Part shown: positions 1-7,251 of the stretch, one piece after another | Layout: every line of letters begins with the position of its first letter | Numbering within the stretch: the first letter of the stretch is position 1 | Origin: Paenibacillus sp. | GTDB lineage: Bacteria; Bacillota; Bacilli; Paenibacillales; NBRC-103111 | Direction of reading: 5' to 3' | Length of the DNA stretch: 9,015 nt | Assembly: GCA_029239545.1 (NCBI GenBank) | Contig: JARBUQ010000149.1 | Span: forward strand, 1-9,015 | Notes under the pieces: model-generated | Told to the model about the DNA's origin: nothing | Databases searched by the model: none | What the model saw: the letters and a program-made list of their open reading frames with translations, nothing else | Made by a program: the position numbers and the translations under genes

Positions 1-731
1 TGAGAAGTTTTCTCCCTGTGAAGCGTTGCTCCGAATTTGTTGTTGCCCTTACGGTTTCCGCGAACCGTTCCGATTCGGCCGTCAGCCCAACGCGCAACGA
101 TGATATCGTGATCGTCGTTAGTAGTTACTGTAACACTTTCACAGCCTGGGCCGAATGCTGCATACAGCATCTCGACGGAGTGAATGCCATACCAGTAGAA
201 GCCAGGCTGAGTAGGTTGAATAGCCATCGGACCATATGTATCTACTCCAATAATAGCACCATTCTCCGTATCACCAAGCACCTCTGTGAAGCCCTCAGCG
301 TAACGCAGAGCGGATGCACTCATAACAGGAATGTTATGCTCCTTGGCCAGAGCTGCAATCTGCTGAGCATCCTCTGAAGTTACAGCGAGCGGTTTGTCGA
401 TGTATACCGGTTTTCCAAACGGAGCAATTGCCTTGAACTGCTCCAAATGTACGCGTCCATCCACGGACTCCAGCAGAATAGCATCCGCAAGCTCGGCAAC
501 CGCTTCGACTGAATCCACAATTTGCAAGCCGTAAGTATCGCGAAGCGTGTCAGTAAAGCCTTGAACCCGTGAGATACTCAGCTCAAAATCCTCAGAACCG
601 CCTGGGAACGCTACAACTACTTTGCCTCCAGGTACATGAAAAGTATGGTTAGGATCGTTCAGCAGCTGAGTAAATGCAGTAACATGTGAAGTATCTAATC
701 CAATAATTCCGATTTTTAATGGTGCTGACAT
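1..731 (-). CDS. Gfo/Idh/MocA-family oxidoreductase, 3' end outside window
   Basis: The frame is open from an ATG at 731 to base 1 (243 codons plus two bases), so the C-terminus is missing; full-length family members usually have 330-400 residues. The family contains NAD(P)-dependent dehydrogenases of sugars, inositols and related compounds. Visible signs are an N-terminal Rossmann strand and loop (GIIGLDTSHV, residues 8-17), the family DKP motif in PVYIDKPLAV (about 108-117, equivalent to the common EKP) and a GIHSVEMLY segment (182-190) where the catalytic histidine usually lies. The start is fixed by GAGGAGG at 741-747, 9 nt upstream. Only 20 bases separate it from the upstream regulator gene, so the two are probably co-transcribed. 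The nucleotide-binding loop lacks the classical GxGxxG. Family assignment is firm; the substrate is unknown. Confidence 0.88.
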   Translation of the reverse strand, partial: MSAPLKIGIIGLDTSHVTAFTQLLNDPNHTFHVPGGKVVVAFPGGSEDFELSISRVQGFTDTLRDTYGLQIVDSVEAVAELADAILLESVDGRVHLEQFKAIAPFGKPVYIDKPLAVTSEDAQQIAALAKEHNIPVMSASALRYAEGFTEVLGDTENGAIIGVDTYGPMAIQPTQPGFYWYGIHSVEMLYAAFGPGCESVTVTTNDDHDIIVARWADGRIGTVRGNRKGNNKFGATLHREKTS

Positions 732-751
732 TGTGTGATTCCTCCTCATTT

Positions 752-2101
752 TTAGCGAACCAATTCATTCAGAAAAGAAAGTCTGTAAATTTGTTTCGGT
801 CTGCCTTTGGACTTGCCTTTTTCTTCGCCAATTATCTCAATGAGACCACAGTCCAGCCAAGCCAACAGGAAGCGATGCGTACTCCGAACCGTAACTCCAA
901 GAACAGAAGCCAGGTCCTGAGCGGTGTAATCCGTTTTACCGAATCGAGTCACATGCGCCACCAGCTTACTCATATACCCTGAGGTCAAACCGGCTTCTTC
1001 AGCACGCTTCAACAGATTAGCGTCAATCAGGGACAAGTCGTATTCATGTGGATGCGTCATTTCGAGCGGACCAATAACGCTTTTGTCTTCACGGACGATG
1101 AAACAAATATCTCCACCTGTTTCCTTCGAATTGCGCAGAGCAAGGCGGGCATGTGTACCGGCTTCATTGGCCGAGCGGCCGAATCCGATCCCTATGCTCA
1201 GGCTTAAGCCATAGTACTTCTCCACAATTCGAGCGAGGGGGATCGATTTATATCCATACGTTTCCCGTTCAAAAATGCCTCTGGTTGTAATAAACAAATA
1301 TTCATTTCCGCCCATATGGGTCAAATGGCCATCCAACGATTCCACATACCCCAGCAGCATACGATGAATATCCAGCTTCAACCGTTGAACCTCATGCTCA
1401 GACGAGCGCTTGTTGGCAATCCTTTCAAAATCATCCACATGAATAAATCCTACTACAATCTGTGATTCTTTGCTACGCCGTGTTTCAGTAGACAAGAGCG
1501 AGCGCTCCAACGAGACAATAATATCCTGCTCGGTCGGCTGCACCCACTCATTCGGTATCCCTAACTCCGTTAATTCATCAGCAACAGAGCCAATGCCGGT
1601 TAATACAGCCTGGGTATGTCCGCTGCGATACAGCTCTTCATGGAACGTTAGAACCGACTGCTTACTGACGAACTCAGCTCCATTGGAATATTCCAGAATG
1701 CCGGATGTTTCGCCTAATTCCTTGTATGCCCGTTCCACGATCTGTTTGCTTAACGTATCGATCGACATATTCTGAAGACCATACCTCTTCTCCATACGAA
1801 AGAGCGCACGGAACAACCCTGAACCGGTAAGCGGTACGTAATGAACCGGAATCTTGAAATTCACATTCTCCACGGTTAAGCGATAGGGTACCGGACCGGA
1901 GAAGAGCAGTACTTCCACCTGACCTTGTTCAACTAACTCCCGAGCTAGATCAGGGGCTTCTTCTTCATGTCTGTATACTCTCGAAACCGCATCGAAAGAG
2001 GGGAATCCCTTGAGACAATGATTCATTTTCTCCACAAGAACCTCGGGACCGATTATACCAATCGCAATCCCTTTCGTTTCTTCGTTGTTCGATTCCGGCA
2101 T
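752..2101 (-). CDS. Transcriptional regulator: sensor-like N-domain, degenerate GGDEF-like domain, C-terminal winged helix
   Basis: 449 residues, no signal peptide or membrane segment, so cytoplasmic. Residues 10-200 look like an alpha/beta sensor region (starts GIAIGIIGPE; hydrophobic VEVLLFSGP at 62-70). Residues 214-340 resemble a GGDEF-fold domain: VVGFIHVDDFE at 216-226, GGNEYLF at 264-270 in place of GGDEF, and LSIGIGFGRSANEAGTHARLAL at 300-321, a pattern also seen in GGDEF-like domains of PucR/CdaR-type regulators. Residues 385-445 look like a winged helix (DYTAQDLASVLGVT followed by a wing rich in K and G), unlike the PucR-type HTH. The changed signature argues against cyclase activity; a nucleotide- or ligand-binding role is inferred. 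GGAGG at 2108-2112 lies 6 nt before the ATG. It sits 27 nt after the amidohydrolase gene and 20 nt before the oxidoreductase gene. The regulatory role is inferred from the C-terminal domain; the target is unknown. Confidence 0.8.
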   Translation of the reverse strand: MPESNNEETKGIAIGIIGPEVLVEKMNHCLKGFPSFDAVSRVYRHEEEAPDLARELVEQGQVEVLLFSGPVPYRLTVENVNFKIPVHYVPLTGSGLFRALFRMEKRYGLQNMSIDTLSKQIVERAYKELGETSGILEYSNGAEFVSKQSVLTFHEELYRSGHTQAVLTGIGSVADELTELGIPNEWVQPTEQDIIVSLERSLLSTETRRSKESQIVVGFIHVDDFERIANKRSSEHEVQRLKLDIHRMLLGYVESLDGHLTHMGGNEYLFITTRGIFERETYGYKSIPLARIVEKYYGLSLSIGIGFGRSANEAGTHARLALRNSKETGGDICFIVREDKSVIGPLEMTHPHEYDLSLIDANLLKRAEEAGLTSGYMSKLVAHVTRFGKTDYTAQDLASVLGVTVRSTHRFLLAWLDCGLIEIIGEEKGKSKGRPKQIYRLSFLNELVR

Positions 2102-2128
2102 GGTAAGCCTCCAGTAATAGTGTCGCGC

Positions 2129-3340
2129 CTAACTTGATTGATTTGCGCTTAACCGATTTAGCGCCACTCCAGCTAATAGTGACGCTCCAAGCGGCAAACA
2201 TTGTTCATTTAATGTAAATTTGGGGTGATGCAGTCCAAATGCTTGTTCTGCCCCTTCTTGGGGTCCAGATCCCAGCCAGAAGAAGCAGCCTGGAACATGC
2301 TTCAAGTAGATCGCAAAATCTTCACCAGCAAGCGTCGGCGCAGCCTCGATTCGATTCTCTCTGCCGATTAATGCATCTGTCACTTGTTCAACATGGGCCA
2401 CGCATGCATCGGTACTGACCAGCACAGGCGTTAAATCAACATAATTAACGGTTGCCTTGCAGCGATACGCTTCCGCGATCGACCCGGCTATCCGCTCCAT
2501 TCGTTCCTTCATCGTACTTTCGACCTCAGCTGAGAACGTACGGATCGTACCGACCAGCTCCGCCCGATGCGGGATAACATTATAAGTATCACCAGCACTC
2601 AGCTTGCCTATCGTCACCACCACAGGAGCAAAGGGAGAAATCTCTCGACTGACCGCCGTCTGAAGACCCATTACGATAGCTGAGCCTGCTACAACCGGAT
2701 CGATAGTCTGATCAGGGATAGCGCCATGACCTCCCTTGCCTTGCAAGGAGATTTCGAGACGGGCGACAGAGCCCATTAAAGAGCCGTAACGGGTAGCGAC
2801 CTTCCCCGCTGCCAGTGTAGGCAGATTGTGCAAGCCGTAAATTTCATCTACACCATCCAATACACCTTGCTCAACCATTCGTTTTGCGCCTTCATTGATC
2901 TCTTCAGCCGATTGGAACAAGAAACGGACACGTCCATGAAGCTTGTCACGCTGCTGCATCAAGAGTCTTGCTGCGCCCAAAAGCATCGTTGTATGCGCAT
3001 CATGACCGCAAGCATGCATAACACCTGTTCTTTCTGATGCAAAAGGCAGGTCTGTCTCCTCTTGTATCGGCAATGCATCCATATCCGCCCGAAGCGCAAC
3101 AGTCGGGCCTGGATAAGGCCCCTGCAGATCGGCCACAATCCCATGACCGCCAACAGCTGTGCGAATTTCGTAACCCATAAGCTGCAGCTCTGCTGCCACC
3201 TTGGCGGCAGTCTCAGACTCTTGCAAGCTTAGCTCAGGGGTACGATGAAGATCACGGCGAAAATCAACTAATTGACCTTCCAGCTCTTTGCCTGCTCCCA
3301 GCAATTGCTCTAACACTTCTATTGAACTTGCTGCTGACAT
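2129..3340 (-). CDS. M20 (M20D-type) metal-dependent amidohydrolase / N-acyl-amino-acid hydrolase
   Basis: 403 residues, close to the usual 370-400 of the hippurate hydrolase / aminoacylase / N-acetyldiaminopimelate deacetylase group. These cytoplasmic enzymes hydrolyse amide bonds of N-acylated amino acids with a dinuclear metal centre. The hallmarks are all present: LHRTPELS (31-38), ALRADMDALP (82-91), MHACGHDAHTTMLLGAA (108-124) with ligands Cys111 and His113, SAEE (144-147), GLHN (169-172), GHGAIPD in the lid domain (204-210), LAGEDFA (337-343) and LHHPKF (370-375). No active-site residue looks lost. AGGTGA at 3348-3353, 7 nt upstream, supports the ATG. It follows the serine dehydratase alpha gene by 41 nt and precedes the regulator by 27 nt, so it is probably in the same operon. 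The acyl group and amino acid cannot be read from sequence; release of serine or a serine precursor is only a contextual guess. Confidence 0.92.
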   Translation of the reverse strand: MSAASSIEVLEQLLGAGKELEGQLVDFRRDLHRTPELSLQESETAAKVAAELQLMGYEIRTAVGGHGIVADLQGPYPGPTVALRADMDALPIQEETDLPFASERTGVMHACGHDAHTTMLLGAARLLMQQRDKLHGRVRFLFQSAEEINEGAKRMVEQGVLDGVDEIYGLHNLPTLAAGKVATRYGSLMGSVARLEISLQGKGGHGAIPDQTIDPVVAGSAIVMGLQTAVSREISPFAPVVVTIGKLSAGDTYNVIPHRAELVGTIRTFSAEVESTMKERMERIAGSIAEAYRCKATVNYVDLTPVLVSTDACVAHVEQVTDALIGRENRIEAAPTLAGEDFAIYLKHVPGCFFWLGSGPQEGAEQAFGLHHPKFTLNEQCLPLGASLLAGVALNRLSANQSS

Positions 3341-3381
3341 AAATCAATCACCTGCCTATTCCGTTCTTCTTTATATACATT

Positions 3382-4302
3382 CTAAGTAGAGGGCTCCTGT
3401 TCCTGCCCCTGTTTCGTTTTTGTTTTACCTTTACGATACAATTGGTTCATAATTTCCTTGCCGGTTGGAGTCTGGGCCAATCCGCCTTTAGCAGTTTCCC
3501 GGTGAGCTTCAGGCATAGCGCTGCCAACCTCCAGCATCACTTGGATGACTTCATCTGAAGGAATCACACTGCGCACTCCTGCCAATGCCATATCCGCTGC
3601 GGCTAATGCATTCACAGCACCGAAGCCGTTGCGCACTATACATGGAATTTCGACCAGTCCGCCTACCGGATCACATATTAGCCCAAGCGTATTCTTAAGG
3701 GCCAGTCCAACCGCATGCGCTGCTTGAGCCGGCGTTCCCTCGCGCAGCTCTACCATTGCACCGGCTGCCATCCCGATTGCAGAGCCGACCTCTGCTTGAC
3801 AGCCACCCTCAGCACCAGAGACGAACGAGTTGTTGGCGATCACGTACCCGATGGCTCCCGCTGCGAATAATCCCATCACAAGACGTTTATCATCCCATTC
3901 GAAACGATTTTGACTGCTGACGAATACACCCGGAATAATACCGCATGAGCCAGCTGTCGGCGTTGCAATGATCCTTCCCATAGAGGCATTCACTTCTGAG
4001 ACGGCAAGTGCGTTCGCCATAGCAATACATGCAATGTCTCCTACGCATGAATCTGTACCTGCCATATATTGTGCAACCCGTTGGGCATCACGTCCTGTTA
4101 AGCCGCTGCGTGAAGTAGTATCTTCTGTTAATCCTTTATGAACCGCTTCCTTCATAATCTGATAGTAAGCGGCCATTTTATTATATTCGTGTTCTTCAGA
4201 GCGTCCCGATTCCAGAGCTTGCTCCTCGAGCATTAATTGTCCGATTGATTTGCCTTCTTGCTCGCATAATTGCACCAATTGCTTTAATGTGCGGAATCTC
4301 AT
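3382..4302 (-). CDS. sdaAA: L-serine dehydratase, iron-sulfur-dependent, alpha subunit
   Basis: 306 residues, the catalytic subunit of the two-chain Bacillus-type L-serine deaminase, which converts L-serine to pyruvate and ammonia with a [4Fe-4S] cluster. Visible signature segments are TPTAGSCGIIPG (114-125, Cys120), EGGCQAEVGSA (165-175, Cys168) and ICDPVGGLVEIPC (209-221, Cys210 and Cys221); these cysteines are the natural cluster-ligand candidates. The conserved ETAKGGLAQTPTGK stretch near the end (269-282) is also intact. The last ~15 residues form a Lys/Gln/Glu-rich tail that looks like a non-conserved extension. The start ATG overlaps the stop of sdaAB in an ATGA arrangement, and AAAGGAG (about 4309-4315) lies 6 nt before it inside the sdaAB end, so translation is probably coupled and gives equal subunit amounts. 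Identification is very secure. Confidence 0.96.
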   Translation of the reverse strand: MRFRTLKQLVQLCEQEGKSIGQLMLEEQALESGRSEEHEYNKMAAYYQIMKEAVHKGLTEDTTSRSGLTGRDAQRVAQYMAGTDSCVGDIACIAMANALAVSEVNASMGRIIATPTAGSCGIIPGVFVSSQNRFEWDDKRLVMGLFAAGAIGYVIANNSFVSGAEGGCQAEVGSAIGMAAGAMVELREGTPAQAAHAVGLALKNTLGLICDPVGGLVEIPCIVRNGFGAVNALAAADMALAGVRSVIPSDEVIQVMLEVGSAMPEAHRETAKGGLAQTPTGKEIMNQLYRKGKTKTKQGQEQEPST

Positions 4303-4979
4303 GGTTGACTCCTTTCCGTGAGATCTACTTTTTTCACTTCCCGTACTGTGGATAGCTGTTCAATCTCTAGAATGATTGCATCCGAGATAGATCCGTCAAC
4401 ATCGATTACTGTAATAGCTTCCCCGCTTCTACCTCTGCGATCCACAGACATATGACCAATATTGACATGATCTCGGCTCAATAACCGGGTCACCTCAGCG
4501 ATCATACCTGTACGATCCTCATGAAAGATTACGAGTGTGGGATACATGGCCGTAAATTTCACATCAAAATCATTAATACTGAGCATTTCAATATTCCCGC
4601 CGCCAATGGATGCGCCTACAACTGTTATTTCCCGTTCCCCGACACGCACAACAAGCTTAGCTGTATTCGGATGAGGAAATTGACCTTTGCCGGGACGAAA
4701 ACGAATGCTCATTCCTAACTGCTCGGCAATTGAGATCGACGTTGGGATGCGATAATCATCTGTGTCAAAATCTAATAATCCGCCAATAATAGCCAGGTCG
4801 GTTCCATGTCCTTGATACGTATCGGCAAAAGAGCCGTAAAATATTATTTCTGCCTCATCGGGAAGTTCACCCAATACATGGCGCGCCACTCGCCCGATAC
4901 GAACGGCACCTGCCGTGTGAGAACTGGAAGGACCTACCATAGCCGGACCGATAATGGAAAACACATCTTTGAAACGCAT
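4299..4979 (-). CDS. sdaAB: L-serine dehydratase, iron-sulfur-dependent, beta subunit
   Basis: 226 residues, the partner subunit of the Bacillus-type iron-sulfur L-serine deaminase. The N-terminal part carries the family signature SIIGPAMVGPSSSHTAGAV (8-26) and FYGSFADTYQGHGTD (47-61); GASIGGGNIEM (122-132) is the second conserved block. Residues 148-220 form a C-terminal ACT domain (TLVIFHEDRTGMIAEVTRLL, then NIGHMSVDRRGRSGEAITVIDVD); in this family such domains usually contribute to amino-acid-responsive control. GAGGGG at 4986-4991, 6 nt upstream, fixes the start. It is the first gene of the probable operon running leftward to the edge, preceded by an extended -10 element at 5020-5028 and separated from the previous unit by an intrinsic terminator. 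Confidence 0.96.
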   Translation of the reverse strand: MRFKDVFSIIGPAMVGPSSSHTAGAVRIGRVARHVLGELPDEAEIIFYGSFADTYQGHGTDLAIIGGLLDFDTDDYRIPTSISIAEQLGMSIRFRPGKGQFPHPNTAKLVVRVGEREITVVGASIGGGNIEMLSINDFDVKFTAMYPTLVIFHEDRTGMIAEVTRLLSRDHVNIGHMSVDRRGRSGEAITVIDVDGSISDAIILEIEQLSTVREVKKVDLTERSQP

Positions 4980-5019
4980 CGCAATCCCCTCGTTTTCTAT
5001 ACATTCACCTTGCTAAAGT

Positions 5020-5028
5020 ATTGTATCA
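5020..5028 (-). promoter_or_regulatory. sdaAB: Candidate extended -10 promoter element for the sdaAB operon
   Basis: On the minus strand the sequence TGATACAAT matches the extended -10 consensus (TGnTATAAT) with one mismatch in the hexamer. It lies about 40 bases before the sdaAB start and just downstream of the terminator of the preceding unit. No good -35 box sits at 17 bases, which fits an extended -10 promoter. No operator-like repeat is evident here apart from the terminator stem. Confidence 0.5.
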
Positions 5029-5052
5029 TATGCTTCCGGTGTCAGAATGGAC

Positions 5053-5082
5053 AAAAGACGGACAGTACCACGACTGTCCGTC
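5053..5082 (-). terminator. Intrinsic terminator after the epimerase/DapA-like unit
   Basis: A perfect 10-bp stem (5057-5066 with 5073-5082, GACGGACAGT/ACTGTCCGTC) encloses a 6-nt loop, and on the minus strand it is followed directly by TTTT at 5056-5053. It starts 11 bases past the stop codon of the DapA-like gene. A second short complement (5049-5053 with 5087-5091, GGACA/TGTCC) could extend the base of the hairpin or compete with the U-tract. There is no T-run on the plus strand side, so it should act on leftward transcription only. Confidence 0.88.
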
Positions 5083-5093
5083 CCAATGTCCGA

Positions 5094-6158
5094 CTACTTC
5101 AGCCAGTCGCTTAAGTTTGCTTTTACAAAATCATCGTCATTCAAATGCGGGTAATCCCGATACATCCGGTCAATTTCCTCCGATTGTCCTGGGGACAGCA
5201 CCTCATGCGGGTTCAAACACCAAATCCCCTTCAGCAAGCCTTGGCGGCGAAGCACCTCATGAATACCTGGAATACACCCTGCAAAATTGTTAGCCGGATC
5301 GAAGAATGCGGCGTTGGTTTCTGTTACATCGATATTGCGAGTAAGCCAATCAGCGGATAGAACGGCATCGTTGCGGACTTGCTTGACCTCTTCCAGCAGC
5401 TCAACCGCTTTCTTGGTCCAGACACACCAGTGGCCCAGCAGACCGCCAACGATCTTCTTCTCCACAGTTTGTCCATCTACATTAAAACGATAAGTAGTAA
5501 GCAGGTCTGTCACGATATTATCATCATTGCCTGTGTAGAGAGCGATTTCATCCCGACGGCTCGAATAACATACCGCGCGTACAACATCAATAGTCTGATA
5601 GCGATTGAAAGGCGCCATCTTAATGGCAACAACGCCATCGATGTCAGCCAGCTGACGCCAAAAATCAAAGCTGAATATACGTCCGCCCACGGATGGCTGC
5701 AAATAGAAGCCTATGACAGGAATCAATTCTGCTACCGCACGAATGCGCTCCAGATGCTGCTCTTCGCTCCAATCCTTCAGCCCGCCCATGCTCACAAGAG
5801 CAGCGTCATAACCAAGTCTGACGGCGATGCCGGCTTCATTAAGAGCCTGGGGAGTTGGACCGCATACCCCGGCAACCTTGATGAATGGACGATCCAGCTT
5901 GGCATTGTCCACTTCTTCAGCAGCCAGCTTCAGAACCGGCTCATACAGATTATATTGCGGTTCGCGAATTTCGAATTGTGTGGAATGAACGCCTACTGCT
6001 ACTCCGCCTGCTCCAGCCGCGATATAGTAACGTGTAAGTGCACGTTGGTGAGTTTCATCCAGCTTGCGCTCTTCCGTAATGGCTAGAGGCTGAGCCGGGA
6101 TTACAAGACCGTCGTGCAGCGCCTTCACTTGCTCGGTACTTAACGGTTTACGTGCCAT
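5094..6158 (-). CDS. DapA/dihydrodipicolinate synthase superfamily protein (aldolase/lyase, divergent)
   Basis: 354 residues, longer than the ~290 of true DapA because of a C-terminal extension (about 300-354, ending YRDYPHLNDDDFVKANLSDWL). The superfamily uses a (beta/alpha)8 barrel and a Schiff-base lysine to cleave or form C-C bonds of 2-oxo acids. Lys180 in VVAIKMAPFN (177-185) fits the Schiff-base position and Tyr152 in GFYLQPS (150-156) the active-site tyrosine. The substrate-carboxylate motif (GTTGE in DapA) is replaced by GGVAVGVHSTQF (51-62), so dihydrodipicolinate synthesis is unlikely. The ATG lies 3 nt after the stop of the epimerase gene; GAGGGG lies about 12 nt upstream within that gene's end, so translational coupling is likely. 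It is followed by an intrinsic terminator. A catabolic sugar-acid or keto-acid role is inferred from the partner gene only. Confidence 0.85.
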   Translation of the reverse strand: MARKPLSTEQVKALHDGLVIPAQPLAITEERKLDETHQRALTRYYIAAGAGGVAVGVHSTQFEIREPQYNLYEPVLKLAAEEVDNAKLDRPFIKVAGVCGPTPQALNEAGIAVRLGYDAALVSMGGLKDWSEEQHLERIRAVAELIPVIGFYLQPSVGGRIFSFDFWRQLADIDGVVAIKMAPFNRYQTIDVVRAVCYSSRRDEIALYTGNDDNIVTDLLTTYRFNVDGQTVEKKIVGGLLGHWCVWTKKAVELLEEVKQVRNDAVLSADWLTRNIDVTETNAAFFDPANNFAGCIPGIHEVLRRQGLLKGIWCLNPHEVLSPGQSEEIDRMYRDYPHLNDDDFVKANLSDWLK

Positions 6159-6161
6159 GGC

Positions 6162-7178
6162 TTAATATTTCCCCTCTCTTTCCTGGAAGTGAGTTGGTTT
6201 GTTCCATGTTTTGCCGTCTGCCAATACCCACTCCGCGATCCAGTCAATCATTTGAAGCAAGCTTACACGCGGATACCCGAATGTTTGGTGAGCCTTGGAG
6301 CTATTGCTCAACAGCGCCGTATCGGCTTCTTGTCCGATTATGTTAGGTTGAACTCCCAGACGTTTGGCGAATTCCTGGGCTACCCAACGCAAGGATACCG
6401 TCTCAGGACCGGACATATTGAATACCGCCGGAGGTGTGCTGCACACGTTCAGACAACGAATGGCCCACTCATTGGCATCGCCTTGCCATACCACATTGGC
6501 ATGCCCCATCGTTACATCGATTGGCTCGCCGGCTTTTACCGATTTGGCCATTTCCAGAAGAACCCCGTAACGAAGATCAATTGCATAGTTCAAACGATAT
6601 ATAGCCATAGGAATATCATATTTATGCGAGAAGCTCTCGAATACGCGCTCACGGCCCAGACAAGACATACCGTACTCACCGTTTGCTCCCGGAGGCGTCT
6701 TCTCAGTTGCTCCACCTGAATAAACAGGTGTCAGAGGGTAAACATTACCTGTAGAGAATACTACAATACGGGAATTGCGATATTTCTCAGCAACACGACC
6801 AGGGAGGTAAGAATTCATCGCCCAAGTAAAATGCTCATTGCCTGTTGTTCCAAATTTGTTGCCTGCCATATAAATAACATTCTTAACATCCGGCAGCGAT
6901 TGAAGCTGGCTATCGTTAAGCAAGTCAACAGAGATCGTCTCTATTCCGTCTGCTTCCAACTCGGCTTTCAGCTCTTTATCGGAAAAACGGGATGCCCCAT
7001 AAATCTTTTTGCTTACCCCTGCCTGTTTCAAAGCATTTTGAGCCAGACGCGCCAAGCTAGGCCCCATCTTACCACCGATGCCGAGCAGCATTATGTCTCC
7101 GTCAATGGCGGCAATATCACGTACGAGCGCCTCAGAGGGCTCAGCCAATTTGGCTTCCAGTTCGCTAATCGTTTTCAT
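6162..7178 (-). CDS. NAD(P)-binding epimerase/dehydratase of the extended SDR type, catalytic Lys replaced
   Basis: 338 residues. An N-terminal helix (1-25) precedes a Rossmann fold with GIGGKMGPSLA (33-43) as the dinucleotide loop, VIYMAG (101-106) as the strand 4 motif, VVFSTGNVYP (139-148) carrying the catalytic Ser/Thr region, EYGMSCLGRERVFE (168-181) at the YxxxK position, and RLNYAID (195-201). The C-terminal half (VFNMSGPETVSLRWVAQEFAKRLG) resembles the substrate domain of NAD-dependent epimerases. Tyr169 is present but the lysine four residues later is Cys173, so this is either an atypical enzyme or a family with altered chemistry. GAAGGGAG at 7185-7192, 6 nt upstream, supports the start. 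It is first in a two-gene unit with the DapA-like gene, downstream of a repeat-rich promoter region. The substrate is unknown. Confidence 0.88.
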   Translation of the reverse strand: MKTISELEAKLAEPSEALVRDIAAIDGDIMLLGIGGKMGPSLARLAQNALKQAGVSKKIYGASRFSDKELKAELEADGIETISVDLLNDSQLQSLPDVKNVIYMAGNKFGTTGNEHFTWAMNSYLPGRVAEKYRNSRIVVFSTGNVYPLTPVYSGGATEKTPPGANGEYGMSCLGRERVFESFSHKYDIPMAIYRLNYAIDLRYGVLLEMAKSVKAGEPIDVTMGHANVVWQGDANEWAIRCLNVCSTPPAVFNMSGPETVSLRWVAQEFAKRLGVQPNIIGQEADTALLSNSSKAHQTFGYPRVSLLQMIDWIAEWVLADGKTWNKPTHFQEREGKY

Positions 7179-7221
7179 AAAATACTCCCTTCAAAACATA
7201 AGTTTTCTTGTTCCTAATCCT

Positions 7222-7251
7222 ATCTTAAGCTATGTCGCAATTTAGAGACAA
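7222..7251 (-). promoter_or_regulatory. Candidate sigma-A-type promoter of the epimerase/DapA-like unit
   Basis: On the minus strand TTGTCT (7251-7246) and TAAGAT (7227-7222) are separated by 18 bases, giving a reasonable -35/-10 pair about 40 bases upstream of the ribosome binding site of the epimerase gene. The -35 lies inside the palindromic repeat at 7241-7260, so a protein bound there would block polymerase. This is pattern matching only; the hexamers are imperfect. Confidence 0.5.

Noticed and set aside
18..377. A 119-codon plus-strand frame at the left edge.
   Set aside because: Antisense to the oxidoreductase gene, which has an excellent ribosome binding site and family motifs in the opposite direction.
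1965..2201. A 78-codon minus-strand frame bridging the regulator start and the amidohydrolase end.
   Set aside because: Overlaps both genes in another frame; both neighbours have good starts, stops and motifs, so it is not needed.
5379..6086. A 235-codon plus-strand open frame antisense to the DapA-like gene.
   Set aside because: It lies wholly opposite a gene with clear family motifs, has no ribosome binding site and reads as low-complexity shadow sequence with no recognisable fold.
6189..6719. A 176-codon plus-strand open frame antisense to the epimerase gene.
   Set aside because: Fully overlaps a well-supported gene; its translation has scattered Cys/Arg/His typical of antisense frames and no start signal.
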